NCBI GenBank assembly: GCA_023213395.1
Contig: CM041465.1
Span: 116,195,741-116,259,740, forward strand
DNA length: 64,000 bases
Source: Cycas panzhihuaensis
Lineage: Eukaryota; Cycadophyta
Direction: 5' to 3'
Position 1 is the stretch's first letter, and each line of letters opens with the position of its first letter. Shown piece by piece: positions 10,439-21,990 of the stretch. The notes under the pieces are model-generated. The model did no database searches, was not told the origin of the DNA, and saw only the letters and a list, made by a program, of their open reading frames with translations. A program made the translations under genes and the position numbers.

Positions 10439-11481
10439 TGAAATGCTGCCCGCGGGGTGGTATCCCTACGTTTAGCAAGAAATGGATTATGCAAGTCTAG
10501 GTTGGGCTAAATAGAAAGGACTCACCTCGCAAGGCGTCCATGCACCGGAGCACGGATTCAGGACCTGCAGAGGTGCCTAGTTGCTTCTAGGTAGTCATAA
10601 AAAGTGAGGCCTTCCTACCCCTCGAATGGTCACGAAGAGGAGGAAAAAGCCTGGCAAGTTGTGTCTTCTCAGTGAGGTGAGAAGGTAACACGAGGGTGAG
10701 ATGCACGTGTAACGTGGTGTCTAGGTGTAAGCTGGTCGAGAGAGCAAGGTGCGGATAGCCCTAGCTCAAAAGAAACTATCTAAGTGTAATAAGTTAACCG
10801 CTAAATAAAAGATACGTAAAGTGCAAGTATGCATTCTTTTCTTCTTTTCAGTTTCCTATGTGTTGCTTAACATGCATGCATATGTATAATGAACAACGCT
10901 ATAAGGAAAAGACGCAAAGAGAAGAGAAATACCTAGACCGGAGTCTGAACGGAGCGCAACATGGCTCTTCGCTTCCCGTGCCTTCCCGCTCTACTTGTTG
11001 CATACGCGAGACCAATCGACGATGGTTATCGTGAGCGACTGAAGAGGGGCTAGCTTACCTCCCTAATTTATGCAAAAAGCGAGCAGCAAATGACAGAAAA
11101 TAATGGAAAAGCAACAAATATGGAACTAACCTACAAATGGGTTTATTTCATATGTAACTCCATAAACACGAGATCCTATCAATCAAACAAATAGGTTTCT
11201 CCCTCTCAGAAGAGGGGCCACAAAATGGATCTAATATATATATATCTAAACTTAGGAGAAATAGAATCAAACTAAGTTAAACATGTGCATATTATTTACT
11301 GAAACAACTCCCAACAAGATTTCCATAAACAGTCACCGTAACTGACACCCAAAACAAGAGTATAGCCTTAGAATGGTTAACTCATCCACAGAAAGTCTCC
11401 ACTTAGCCTCAGGAAAAGAAAACGTACTTGCAGGAATAACATAGGGCAGCAAACAATGAGAAGGAAAAAGTGAAGGGAAAG
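10439..11481 (-). repeat. 5' LTR of element B, PBS-proximal part (subfamily 1)
   Basis: This is 1043 bp and co-linear with 1959-3001 without net indels. It stops at 11481 inside a conserved run (GTGAAGGGAAAG). Its continuation is at 27073-28149 beyond the C-D insertion. About 441 bp of the LTR was lost at the break. Confidence 0.9.
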
Positions 11482-11881
11482 GTTGTAGGAGTCTGATGAT
11501 GCAACCCCGTATGATGCACACGTTTCCTTCCATGTATAACCACACACCTAACAGGGGCACACACACACGCCGTGAGCGGGACGACATGGAGGTGTGGGGT
11601 TAGGAAGCAGGGTGGCATACATGTCTGCAGGAGAGCATAACTGGATATGCGAAGGAAACGCGAGACAGGAAAGAGGGGCAACACGTTTCAAGCGCCCTCC
11701 CGGCTGGGAGATGCCCAAGCGAGGACCAAGGTTCCCGAGAGGATACGGAACGCCGGTTCCGCTGACGAACCGTAGAGACAAAGCGGGTCCACCTTAAATA
11801 GCCATTCTACACGCCCGGGAAGAATGGGGACAACCTAAGATGGTAGTTTAGGCTCGTTTTGAGCAGGCGAAGGATCAAGGG
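11482..11881 (-). other. 3' untranslated region of element C (truncated)
   Basis: From about 11500 this matches D 19820-20195 and B 6188-6530: the CTTCCATGTATAACC block, GAGATGCCCAAGCGAG, and GATGGTAGTTTAGGC beside the polyprotein stop. The first bases (GGTTGTAGGAGTCT at 11481-11494) match a C/D/G-type LTR segment in inverted orientation, probably a repair junction. Confidence 0.6.
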
Positions 11882-13010
11882 TCAAGCGTAAAACTTTAAG
11901 GAACATCCCATTAATCCGCTTTCTCAAATTCGAGCCCTCCGTGGTGGCTATCCTATAGGCACCATTATCGAGAGATTCGATAATGACAAAAGGACCGACC
12001 CACCGGTTGGAATTTGGTCAAACTGGCCATGGAGATATTCGAGTCATTGGCCCGTAAGCTTTTCTACCTCCATCTCGACGCGGTGGCGTAAAGCCGGGTG
12101 AAGGGGACGCAGCTCCGCGCATGTGGTGGGTGCCAGTGAAGGGTGGTGAGGTTATGAGTGACAATCGAGGAGTCGATTCCCTTCATGTCAAGATAATCCC
12201 ACGCCGAAAATGTCTCGAAATTCCCGGAATGTAAGGGAATATTCCCTAATCTCATCAGAGAGCATTCCGCCCAACCCTAATGACCTTGCCGGCCAAGACT
12301 ACGCCTTGAATTCCCCATGCACATGGCATTGCCCTCTTCAAAGTGAAGAGGGGCAAGATCAACGGAGGAGGAGGAATAGAGAGAGGGATCGGACGGCGAG
12401 CGTGATCCGATCGCAAGGATCTTCCGGACCGAGCGGTGGTGACCGTAAGGCGATTAGGTGCAAGGCCCGCCAGTGTTTCCAAATAGGTTGATCATCCTCG
12501 AAATAGTCCACCCATGGATGAGCCTATTTCGAGTAGAAGAAGCGCTAGAAGGAAAGGAGCAACGGACCGGGGTGATCATTGGATCGCTCAACTCCTTCAT
12601 GGAACCAAGGAAAGCTGTAAAGAGGCTCCTTGAGAGGAGCGAAAGGCAATTCCTCAAAACCATCACCGCGGGGTAATGAAAAGAAGAACTGACGACGGCA
12701 AGTGTCAAGACGAGCGATGGTGTGTGACACGCACGAGGGGCTAGTCACACCAACGAGAGGTTCCAAACGAGGGTCTAGAGCGAGACAGTACTACTTATCG
12801 CCAAGGAAAGAAATGGGTGGAGACAACCCTCGCTCCGCCAAGCGATTCATCATCACGAACGAAGCAAGGTATCCATAACTCCCGACGCCAATAGGGGCAA
12901 ACGCATGAGACTAGGAAGGGAAGATGTGGGATCTTCTTCCGACGGATTGGGTATACCAATTGAACAAGCCGAGGCGTGAGTGGGTGAACCTTGGTTTGCC
13001 GAATCGGCAT
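11882..13010 (-). pseudogene. Fused RT N-terminus / integrase C-terminus of element C
   Basis: Read on the minus strand, the linker after protease leads to the RT N-terminal region. This has the equivalents of FAWDYLDMKGID, IVTHNLTT and MEVEKL, at about 12040-12230. At about 12010-12030 the sequence jumps straight to the integrase C-terminal segment (GPFVIIESLDNGAYRIAT-like, 11900-12000) and a stop at 11882. The RT palm, RNase H and integrase core are absent. The same junction occurs in D at about 20335-20350. Frameshifts interrupt the frame. Confidence 0.75.
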
Positions 13011-13680
13011 AACGAGTTTGTTTGGAAAGGGCGCTCACGGAACCACTCTCATTCGTCCGTCATGGACTAATTTAAGTCGCCCCCAAAGGGTCGAACACAC
13101 GGCCCCATTTGGTCGAGCCATGGGCGACCCAGAAGGAGGTTGTAATCCACGCCAACGCCGAGGACTACAACATCCAAGAAGAACGGTTTTGCCCCCAAGG
13201 GTAAGCGGAATCGCGATGCATCCGAGAGGGGTCTTCTCGCCACCGCCATACCCTTGGCATCGCCAGGAACGGGTTCCATATGAGATACCAAGCTCTTGCA
13301 TAACACGCAAGGGCATGGTATCGATGTAAGAGCCGCTGTCACAACAGCTTCTGAGGGTACAATCAGCGATCGATCGTGATGGTGAATGGGAAGTTCCACC
13401 GACGCTCCTGCTCACCTACGGAGGAAGATCCTTAGATCGAAGGAAATAGTGGGTCCGCCACCTGGGCGACGCCCAAAGCGTGGACAGCACATCTCCCGAT
13501 CCTAAAGCTTCCAGTGAGGAGGGCCCGCTGTCGACAACTCCTCGAACGCCCATCATGACATTCCCCGCAATGACCGTATGGAGCTCGCCCACGACGGAGA
13601 AGGGTTTACCTTCCTGCTGGGTTGGGTAAGTGCCCTTCGAAAGTCGTAACGACCTGCGCATGTGAATAGCCTGGGAAAAG
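13011..13680 (-). pseudogene. Aspartic protease remnant of element C
   Basis: Recognisable motifs in changing frames are GNSYIDTMP-like catalytic-loop flank (DSGSYIDTMPLRVMQELG at about 13270-13350), VVLGVGVDYNLLLGRPWLDQ (13067-13160) and the Gag-Pro linker GKPFSVVGELHTV (13580-13640). Indels break the frame at the catalytic loop, where bases around GTTGTGACAGCGGCTC are missing relative to D. Confidence 0.75.
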
Positions 13681-16005
13681 AGGGATTTCGAGGAAGGGTC
13701 TCCTAAGGATCAAGGAACGGAAGAACCCATAGCCTCCGCCGCTTCCTTAGCGCTTGAGATCGCAGAAGGGCGAAAGCCTGAGTTGCTTCAAGCAACCGAA
13801 TCACCTTCTTCCCTATTCCGGGTCGTGAAGGCGACGAGTACGGCGGCCAGTGAGAACGAGAAGAGGAAGAAGAGTCGCGCCTCTTCCCTTTGTCGCGGAA
13901 GGGCTGGGATCGTGTGATCTTCCCTGCTACTTGTTCTTGGTTTGGGGTTGCGATCACGCTCCCCATGTTTAGGGAACGGATCCCCGTGAACAAAGTTGGT
14001 TCAGATTAGGCCTTGAGGCCCGCTTGGGAGAGGAATCGGCCGAGGGCATCCTTTGATGCCGGACCCTACAACGTGAATCGTCCATGGAAGCAATCCCCAT
14101 GAATGGAACACCACTTTCTCAAGCGAGGGCCTGACCTTCTCGCTGAGGATCATGCTCCCATTCCCCGGGAAGAGGAGCTTGGGTAGTTTGTTGGACTTGT
14201 TTGTTTGAAGTAGGAGACGAAGGACCTTGAAGCTTGAGCTCCTTCATCGACGCCGAACGAGCGATAGCCGAGGTGAGGGGATCTAAGGTCCTCTCAGAGG
14301 ATGAGAGGAAGACCGCCTACCGAGAAGGTTTAGTGTCTTTGGTAGGGGTGGTGCCTCACGACGCTGTGAGGGCTTAAGAGGTTTCTCGAGACCGCCTTGG
14401 ATCTCAATAGCCTCCAACGCCAAGCACTTGGCGATCGCGAATCACACGTGGTCGCCCCCATCTCGAGGACTTCCACGTGACTTCGGACGGCGCATTGACA
14501 AACAGTCCCGCTCAGCCTCCTGCAAAGTCGCCTTGGTGGAGTGAAGGATCGTGGAATCGCCGCACAAAGTCACGATTCATCTCATCGTGACCTTGTTTGA
14601 GCGAGAGAAGGATTTCATCCCGCCTCGAATGGGCGAAGCTACATCAAAGTAATTGATGAACTCGCCCACCAATCCGGAATGAATAGATCGAGGTGGAGAC
14701 GATAAAACCATTTAAGGGCGCCACCGCAAGGATCGAGGAAAGAGTTTCATCAAAATATGGTCGAAGCTCAAGAATCGATGCATGCCATAGAGAAACTACG
14801 GACATGTTCACGGGTTCATGACAAGTCCCATCGAATCTAGGAACTTCGTGGAGGATGAGGCGCAAGTTGGTTCGCAACGCCTCAACCGAGAGAGGGGTTG
14901 ACCTAAAGTCCACGAAGGGGCGCGCCTGCTCGAACCGTAGGATCAACGAACGCCGGGCGGTGGCACGCAAGGAGCGGATGGGGGTAGGGACACCCATCCT
15001 CCTGAGGAACCACCCTCACGACAAGAGGCGTGAAAAGGGTGCCTTGGAAGGGAGTCGATTCTCGCGAAGGCACAACGGATGGAACCGCATTGGATGGCTG
15101 ACAAGAGGGATGCGGAATCGGTTCTCGCCCATACGGCCACCCGTAGGTGGGGCCATTCCGTATGGGTGTAGCTGATCCACCCCATAAACAGAAGACGGCT
15201 TCTACCCCCGCCCAAGGTTGAGAAGTATACCGGGGAACGTAGAAAGAAGCACCAACGCTACTGGTTGGAGGATGCGTGGGAACGAATCCCACCGATCAAG
15301 TACCGGAAGGCTAGCAGGCGACTAGGCCTACTAGGAGCAAAGATGTGCCGATTAGGGACCAAGACATTAGTTGGATCGGAACGGCATGCTAACCCCGCTG
15401 AGGGACAGACATTCGCGTGAGAAGGCCCTAAGGCATTAGGGCCTTGATAAGGGATGGAAGGTGCCACACGTGCCCCCACCGCAGAAACGAATGGGGCGAC
15501 GCTGCAGGCACGAAAGGGTTTGTTGTCACAGAAAGGCGACGAGGATGAAGCGTGAGGGGAAGAGCAGGAGGAAGAGGCCTCCGCCAGACACCCTCAAGCT
15601 ATTCGGACGTGGTTGAGAGCATGCCGCACGGCGGCATCCGCCAAGAGCCTCAAGCACGCCAATGTGAGGAGTCCCCACATACCCATAAGAGGTGATCGGG
15701 ACCTCGAACAAGGCATGTCCATCCAAGGTTCCTCATAAAATCACCATCGCGTGGCAATCCTCAGAGGAACGATCCTCTACGTGGGTAGAAGGATGGGGAG
15801 CACAAGAAAGGTGTTGATCGACGGTAGTAAAGGAGTCGCCACCCTCTTGGGTGGACTCGAATGATGTAAGGAAGAGCTTGCTCATAACCAAGCGTGGTAG
15901 GTCCAATCAAGAGTACCCTTCCATAGTCGGACGGATACGACGAGGCAAGAAGGCTATACCGGGGTCTTCTAACAAAGGGGTAGACCGCAAACGACGAGAG
16001 AAACC
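13681..16005 (-). pseudogene. gag pseudogene of element C
   Basis: Gag blocks can be followed in order: zinc-knuckle region (about 14085-14140), capsid with PFVDFRSTPLSVEALRTN (14644-14997), Pro/Gly-rich linker (14903-15292) and N-terminal part (15526-16060). The capsid core is shortened and no frame stays open beyond about 130 codons because of many small indels. It has no intact start codon at the expected site near 16000. Confidence 0.75.
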
Positions 16006-16157
16006 ACAAGATGTAAGGTCGATCGACGATGTCGAAAAGAGAAGGAACCAGATAACACACGCGTTGGGGTGCCCAACGTGGAGGTCAAGACAGTATAGAA
16101 AGGATCACACAGAGTAGCGAAACCAACCAAAGAGAGCGAGACTAGCTCCCATCGGGC

Positions 16158-16175
16158 ACCCCAAGATGGTCGCTG
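16158..16175 (-). other. Primer binding site of element C (degraded)
   Basis: Plus strand CCCCAAGATGGTCGCT corresponds to the conserved site with several losses, adjacent to the LTR at about 16176. Confidence 0.55.
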
Positions 16176-18708
16176 GGACGCTGCTACGGATAACCACCGA
16201 CCGACATGCGCGGGAGAGATGGTGACGAAACGGTAGGAAGTGGAACCTACAAGGCAAGCAACTACACGCAGAGCGCCTGCGCCGGAGCGAGTTCGGATCG
16301 GCAATGGAGTATGGCTACTACTGGGTGACCCTTCACCGCCTTGAGCGAAGGGCGAAGATATGTAGGACGAACCCGGGTTGACCTGGGAGTAGGCCCCTCC
16401 CACCCTTGGGTGGCCAGAAGGGAGAGAGAAAGAACCTAACAAGGATAGGCCAAGAACAATCCTATGCAATCTATCAGGTATACGAGCGATGCGGAAGCAA
16501 GGCGCTGCAAGGTTAAGGAAGAGGGAGGAAGGGTAAGGGAGAAGCAGACTCCTACAACCTTTCCTACGAATAACAAAAGTACATGCAACAAGGCAAACAA
16601 ATCGCAAACCAATACAAAAAAGGCAATTTTCCCTTTTAATCTTTCGATGTTCTAATTACTAGGAAAAGAATAAAGAAGGAAAAAGACCAGGGTAGCGAAG
16701 GGAACTGAGCGTGCACCGGGCAAGGCGTGAGAGATGGCGTAGCCTTCGTGAGGAGCACCCAACCACCCGCAAAGATACCGGATGTGAAATGTAGCATGAG
16801 CGAAAAGGGGCTTCCTTACCTTCCCAGTGAAAAGTAAATGCGATAATCAAGGAAGGAAAGAAACACTAACTAGCAAATGAGATAGCATAAAATATGGCAC
16901 ATGCAAGGGACGCCACTGGTGGAAGGGGCAACCGGCAACGCTTCTCCAAGGCCCCGAGTAATGAAGCAACAAAGGTCTCCTCCCCGCCGAGGGGAGACAC
17001 CTATATGCAACACAAAGATCTAGCAATATATGTCTAACAACATAAACGAGAGTCTAAATGTACATGCATCAATGTTAGTCCAATAAGGGAAATACCAAAG
17101 AAGAACGATCCAAATGAAAGGAAACAACAAGGTAAGCTCCTGAGTGGCCTACCGCAAATGGTGCCCAAACCTCTCCCCAAGAGCCACGGGCCGAGGAGAA
17201 AGTCAAGACTCAAGGCTGGAAAGCGGCTGCAAGAAGGGGCAAGAAAGACCCGAAGACACCCACGGGGAACCGGGATGCTACGAGGAGCAAACCGCAACCG
17301 GGGAGCAAAGGTGGAGAAGAACCCACGGCTGGGGCCTATGGATGGCACCCAAACCTGAATAAAGGGTCCCAAATCGTCCGCAACTTGTGACAGTCACTGG
17401 TTTGGGCAACCAAGGGAGTTTTCAACCCTTGTTTGCAAGCCAAGAGTAGCACGGGCAGAGGGAGGCTTTGAGGGCTTTGAGCCGCTTAGGAGCGCCAGTG
17501 GTGCGAATCCACCCGCCTCCTCTCCAAAGCCTATGCAACCCTCAACGCCACGCTTTGACAAAGAAACGCAGTAAGAAGCAGAGGGAGAGTGGTACAAAGA
17601 GCCCTCAAGAGGGAGGAAAACCAACTCTCAAGCAACAAATGAGAACAAATAAGTCAAGTGTAAATATCACCAAAACAAATACAAAGTGAAGGGTACTGAA
17701 AGAGAGGCAAGGGATTTGCCCCACCAAAAGACAATCAAGAAGGGCCGGAACAAACCTCAGACTGAATAGAGCAGCTGGGGCCCCGCTATGGAGGCGAACG
17801 GAAACACCGCAAACGGGAGCTCGTGGATCGCCTGGTAGAAAACACTGGAAACCGCTTCAAAGGAGCCCTCCAAGGCTTGAGGGGTCGAGAGAATGTCTCA
17901 CCAAGCCAAAGGAGAGTCGGTCAGATGAAGAGTGTGTCCAGCAAAGAACAATGAGAAGAGAGCAGAGCAGAGAGTGTTCCTCTGAGAGTAAATCCAAAAG
18001 TGAGCCAAAAAGATCCTTGAAAACGAGCCAAAAGATGTTTAAGTACTAAAGCAAAACCCTAAAGTACGCGAATAGGGCACCTACCGAGGGAGAAAAGGCG
18101 AACCACGTGGGCGCTTCAATAACAATGCGAAATCGCCACTACGGATTTTAAAACAAACAGAGACAGTCGTATCACGGAATTTTAGCTATCAATATTCCAA
18201 TGATCGCTGAAAATTCCGGCCAGATCAGGAAGATCACGGCCAGACTGCCAAGATTACGGCCAGATGCACCGGAGACACAAATGGGGCCCGCCAACCGTCC
18301 AGTCCGGGGCAAACTACGAAAAGGCTAAAGGACAACTAAAACACCCACCCGGAGCAAACAAGCCAAGAAACGGCCCACGGGAGCGTAAATAGGCCCCAAA
18401 TGAGGTGGCAAGCTAACCAAGCGACGATGAGGCATCACACGGTGGAGGTGGCGCAAACCCTGGGATCCGTGGAGAGAGGAGGGCGATGGAAGTAATATTT
18501 GCCACCAAGGTGCCACACTCGCTAAGAGTGTGCCTCGCTATAGTCGCCATAGTTAAACATAGGTGTGACGATTTACCGTGCCGCCCACAAAGTCATACGC
18601 ATGCAAATATGTAAGCGCACAATCAAGACATAAAAGTGATGATAATGCTAGAGACATACCGCACTTACCCGAGTGGGTGATTCCGTATCCATTCCGGAAG
18701 CCGGAACA
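16176..18708 (-). repeat. LTR shared by elements C (5') and D (3'), subfamily 2
   Basis: The LTR is about 2533 bp. Its U3 end at 18708 reads TGTTCCGGCTTCCGG on the minus strand. Long identical runs with 24534-27072 (for example around 16560-16660 versus 24900-25000) show that D's two LTRs are close in age, apart from small indels. It carries the terminal hairpin, the GTAAGT-type motif and a degraded copy of the TTTCGC/GCGAAA palindrome near 18115-18135. Confidence 0.85.
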
Positions 18709-19079
18709 TCGCCTCAAGCAGAGCCTCGCCGGAAGCCCGATGCGATGGCGACGCCGGCAACACAACCGCCAAGAGCACATGTGTATATAGGTATATCAAT
18801 CAAGATCGATCAAGAGGGCAAGGGTGCCATGAAAGTGTCGTGGCGGAACGCGCGGATACGAAAGCGGCGGTGGAGACAACATAGGGGCTGCCTATGAGCC
18901 ACCTGGAAACCGACTGGGAGAAAGAGACAGGCGAGGGGGCTGCCCCCACCACAATGAATGCAAAGGAGCATGCAGGACCACATGGGGAACAAATGGTGGG
19001 TACCATAGTTTTACCTCATTAGCAACCCGATTTCGGAGGTGCGAGCAGATCGCGGCTGAGCGACCAACTACCGAGGCTT
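18709..19079 (-). other. 3' untranslated end of element D
   Basis: This is non-coding. It includes the block conserved next to the PPT of B and H (AGAGCCTCGCC), a shortened TA stretch (TGTATATAGGTATATC at about 18781-18796) and no clear polypurine run, probably lost to indels. Confidence 0.6.
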
Positions 19080-19510
19080 GGGCTGTGAAGGCCAAGCAAG
19101 ACTGTGGACTGGCCACAGGCGAGACAAAGTGGCGCCAAGGATGAGGCGAACAAGGCTATCTCGCCTCAAGATTGAGAGCCCGAGGGATATGCTGGATACC
19201 AACAGAAGAGAAACGGGCCAGAGGGATCCGCTAGAAGCAAGAGTCCTCAAGTGAGGGCATCGCATCTGCAGACTGGTGAGATGAGACACCACAACTTGAG
19301 AGTCGCAGAGCAAAACAATGGGTCCGTGATGGAAACGAAGGGCATCAGAAGGGCTTCATGATGTACCAGATACTCGGCTTCATTGTTGGTAGCCTCCGGA
19401 GGAAGATCCCAGAGCGAGGAGATCACAACCTAAGGGTCGGAGAATCCACGCAATACCGAAGGTCCCGGGTTACCGCGGCTTCCGCCATCAGTAAAAATGT
19501 AGATGGACAT
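19080..19510 (-). pseudogene. aRNH domain of element D, frameshifted
   Basis: It begins at an ATG (complement ends at 19510) with MSIYIFTDGGSRGNPGPS, carrying the first catalytic Asp. TNNEAEY-equivalent sequence follows near 19370-19400, LCDSQVVVSHL at about 19300, and a segment matching EADNLVRLIL near 19140-19170. All four motif regions of the B domain are present but in different frames. Confidence 0.75.
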
Positions 19511-20195
19511 AGGTGACACAAAATCCAAGCAGATGATCGTGATGAAGGCAACACTTAGAAAATGCATACAGTGTGGCCGGCCAAGGGTAGGAGGACCTAG
19601 CAATGAGGTAACCTGTATGGGCCATAGCAGATGAACATGGATGGATAGTTTGGCGAGGAAAGCACGGGCCTGTGGGGTCATATATAGGACTATATGATTG
19701 TACCCCTCGCAAGGACACCGGCTTCCTGTGATGTATGATGACATGATTTTGATATGTATATATGCATGGGGTGAGTGTTATGTTGTGTAGTAGGTGATTC
19801 ATGTTATGAACATTTTATTGTATGATGCACACGCTTCCTTCCATGTATAACCACACACCTAATGGGCACACACACACGCCCGTGTGAGCGGACGACATGG
19901 AGGTGTGAGGTTAGGAAGGTGGCATACATGTCCGCAGGAGAGCATAACGGATATGCGAAGGAAACGCCAGACAGAAAGAGGGGCAACAATGCCCCAAGCG
20001 CCCTCCGGTTGGGAGATGCCCAAGCGAGAGGACCAAGGTTCCCGAGAGGATACGGAACGCGGGTTCCGCTGGACGGAACCACGAGAGACAAAGCGGGTCC
20101 ATCTTAAATAGCCATTCTACACGCTACTGGAAGAATGGGGACAACCTAAGATGGTAGTTTAGGCTCGCTTTGAGCAGGCGAGGGATCGTCAAGGG
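19511..20195 (-). other. 3' untranslated region of element D
   Basis: This is about 0.7 kb, against about 4 kb in H. It joins the distal block (CGGGCC ... GGGTCATATATAGGAC) to the proximal block ending at the polyprotein stop. The antisense gene present in H and F is entirely deleted. Confidence 0.7.
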
Positions 20196-21220
20196 TCAAG
20201 CGTAAAACTTCTTAAGGAACATCCCATTAACGGCTTTCTCAAATTCGAGCCCCTTCAGGGTGGCTATCCTATAGGCACCATTATCGAGAGATTCGATAAT
20301 GACAAAAGGACCGACCCACCGGGGTTGGAATTTGGTCAAACGTCATGGAGATATTCGAGTCATCCCGTAAGCTTTTCTACCTCCATCTCGACGGGGCGTA
20401 AAGCTTGGTGAAGGGGACGCGCTCGGGCGCATGTGGTAGGCACCAGAAGGGTGGTGAGGTTATGAGTGACAATCGAGGAGTCGATTCCCTTCATGTCAAG
20501 ATAATCCCACGCGAAAATGTCTCGAAATTCACGGAACATGGGAATATTCCCTAATCTCATCAGAGAGCATTCCGCCCAACCCTAATGACCTTGTTCGGCC
20601 AAGACTACGCCTTGAATTCCCCATGCACATGGCATTGCCCTCTTCAAAGTGAAGAGGGCAAGATCAACGGAGGAGGAGGAATAGAGAGGGATCGGACGGC
20701 GAGCGTGGATCCGATCGCAAGGATCTTCCAAGGACCGAGGTGGTGACCAAGGCGATTAGGTGCAAGGCCCGCTAGGTGTTTCCAAATAGGCTTCATCATC
20801 CTCGAAATAGTCCACCCCATGGATGACCCTATTTCGAGTAGAAGAAGCGCTAGAAGGGAAAGGAGCAACGGGACTGGGGTGATCATCGGATCGCTCAACT
20901 CCTTCATGGAAATCCGAAGGAAAACCAGAAAGAGGCTCCTCGAGAGGAGCGAAAGGCAATTCCTCAAAACCATCACCTGCGGGGGGTAATGAAAAAGAAG
21001 AACTGACGGCAAGTGTCAAGACGAAGCGATGGTGTGTGACACGACGAGGGGCTAGTCTCACCAACGAGAGAGGTTCCAAACGAGGGTCTAGAGCGAGGCA
21101 GTGCGACCCATTGGCGCCAAGGAAAGAAATGGGTGGAGACAACCTGCCTCCAAGCGATTCATCATCACGAACGAAGCAAGGTACCCATAACTCCCGATGC
21201 CAATAGGGGTGAAACGCGGC
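20196..21220 (-). pseudogene. Fused RT N-terminus / integrase C-terminus of element D
   Basis: The RT N-terminal region has FREFRDIFAWDYLDMKGIDS, IVTHNLTT and MEVEKL (20360-20560). It then passes at about 20335-20350 into the integrase C-terminal segment (GPFVIIESLDNGAYRIA-like) and ends at a TGA at 20196. The catalytic FIDD box, RNase H and DDE core present in F are missing. The breakpoint is the same as in C, so both descend from one deletion derivative or from each other. Confidence 0.8.
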
Positions 21221-21990
21221 GAGACTAGGAAGGAAGATGTGGGATCTTCTTCGACGGATTGGGTATACCAATTGAACAAGCCAAGGCGTGAGTGGTGAAC
21301 CTTGGTTTGCCGAATTGGCATAACGAGTTTGTTTGGCAAAGGACGCTCACGGGAACCACTCTCATCCGTCCGTCATGGACGAATTTAAGCCGCCCCCAAA
21401 GGGTCGAACACACGGCCCCATTTGGTCGAGCCATGGGCGACCTGAAGGAGGTTGTAATCCACGCCAACGCCGAGGACTACAACATCCAAGAAGAACAGTT
21501 TTGCCCCAAGGGTGAGCGGAATCGCGATGATCCGAGAGGGGTCTTCTCGCCACCGTCATACCTTGGCATCGCCAGTGAAGGTTCCATATGAGATACCAAG
21601 CTCTTGCATAACACGCAAGGGCATGGCATCGATGTAAGAGCCGTTGTCGACAACAGCTTCTTCTGAGGGTACAATCAGCGATCGATCGTGATGGTGAATG
21701 GGAAGTTCCACCGACGCTCCTGCTCACCGGCGGAGGAAGATCCTTAGGATCGAAGGAAATAGTGGGTCCGCCACCTGGGCGACGCCCAAAGCGTGATGTG
21801 CACATCTCCCGATCCTAAAGCTTCCGTGAGGAGGGCCTGCTCGGGACAACCTCGAACGCCCATCAAGGACATTCCCCGCAGCCGATCAGATGGAGCTCGC
21901 CCACGACGGAGAAGGGTTTACCCTTCCTGCTGGTTGGGTAAGTGCCCTTCGAAAGTCGTGAACGACCCGGCGCATGTGAATAGCCTTTGG
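21221..21990 (-). pseudogene. Aspartic protease remnant of element D
   Basis: The catalytic loop reads VVDNGSYIDAMP at about 21637-21655, followed by LRVMQELGIS. The flap side and DYNLLLGRPWLDQMG motif lie at about 21400-21480, and the Gag-Pro linker at about 21900-21960. Small deletions shift the frame several times. Confidence 0.75.

Larger units (their letters stand above)
11482..16175 (-). mobile_element. Element C: non-autonomous Tat-type element, 3' end missing
   Basis: C is co-linear with D: 3' UTR (11482-11881), fused RT/INT remnant, protease, gag, PBS (16158-16175). Its 3' LTR, PPT and aRNH are absent, cut at 11481/11482. Its 5' LTR (16176-18708) doubles as the 3' LTR of D. Compared with D it shows very many 1-6 base indels, so no long frame survives. 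GC and CpG content are higher than in A/B, as expected of a younger insertion. Confidence 0.8.

Noticed and set aside
16464-17700. Short open frames (60-110 codons) in the C/D LTRs as host small genes.
   Set aside because: They repeat in 24900-26000 as part of the LTR with frame-breaking indels and show no start context or domain.
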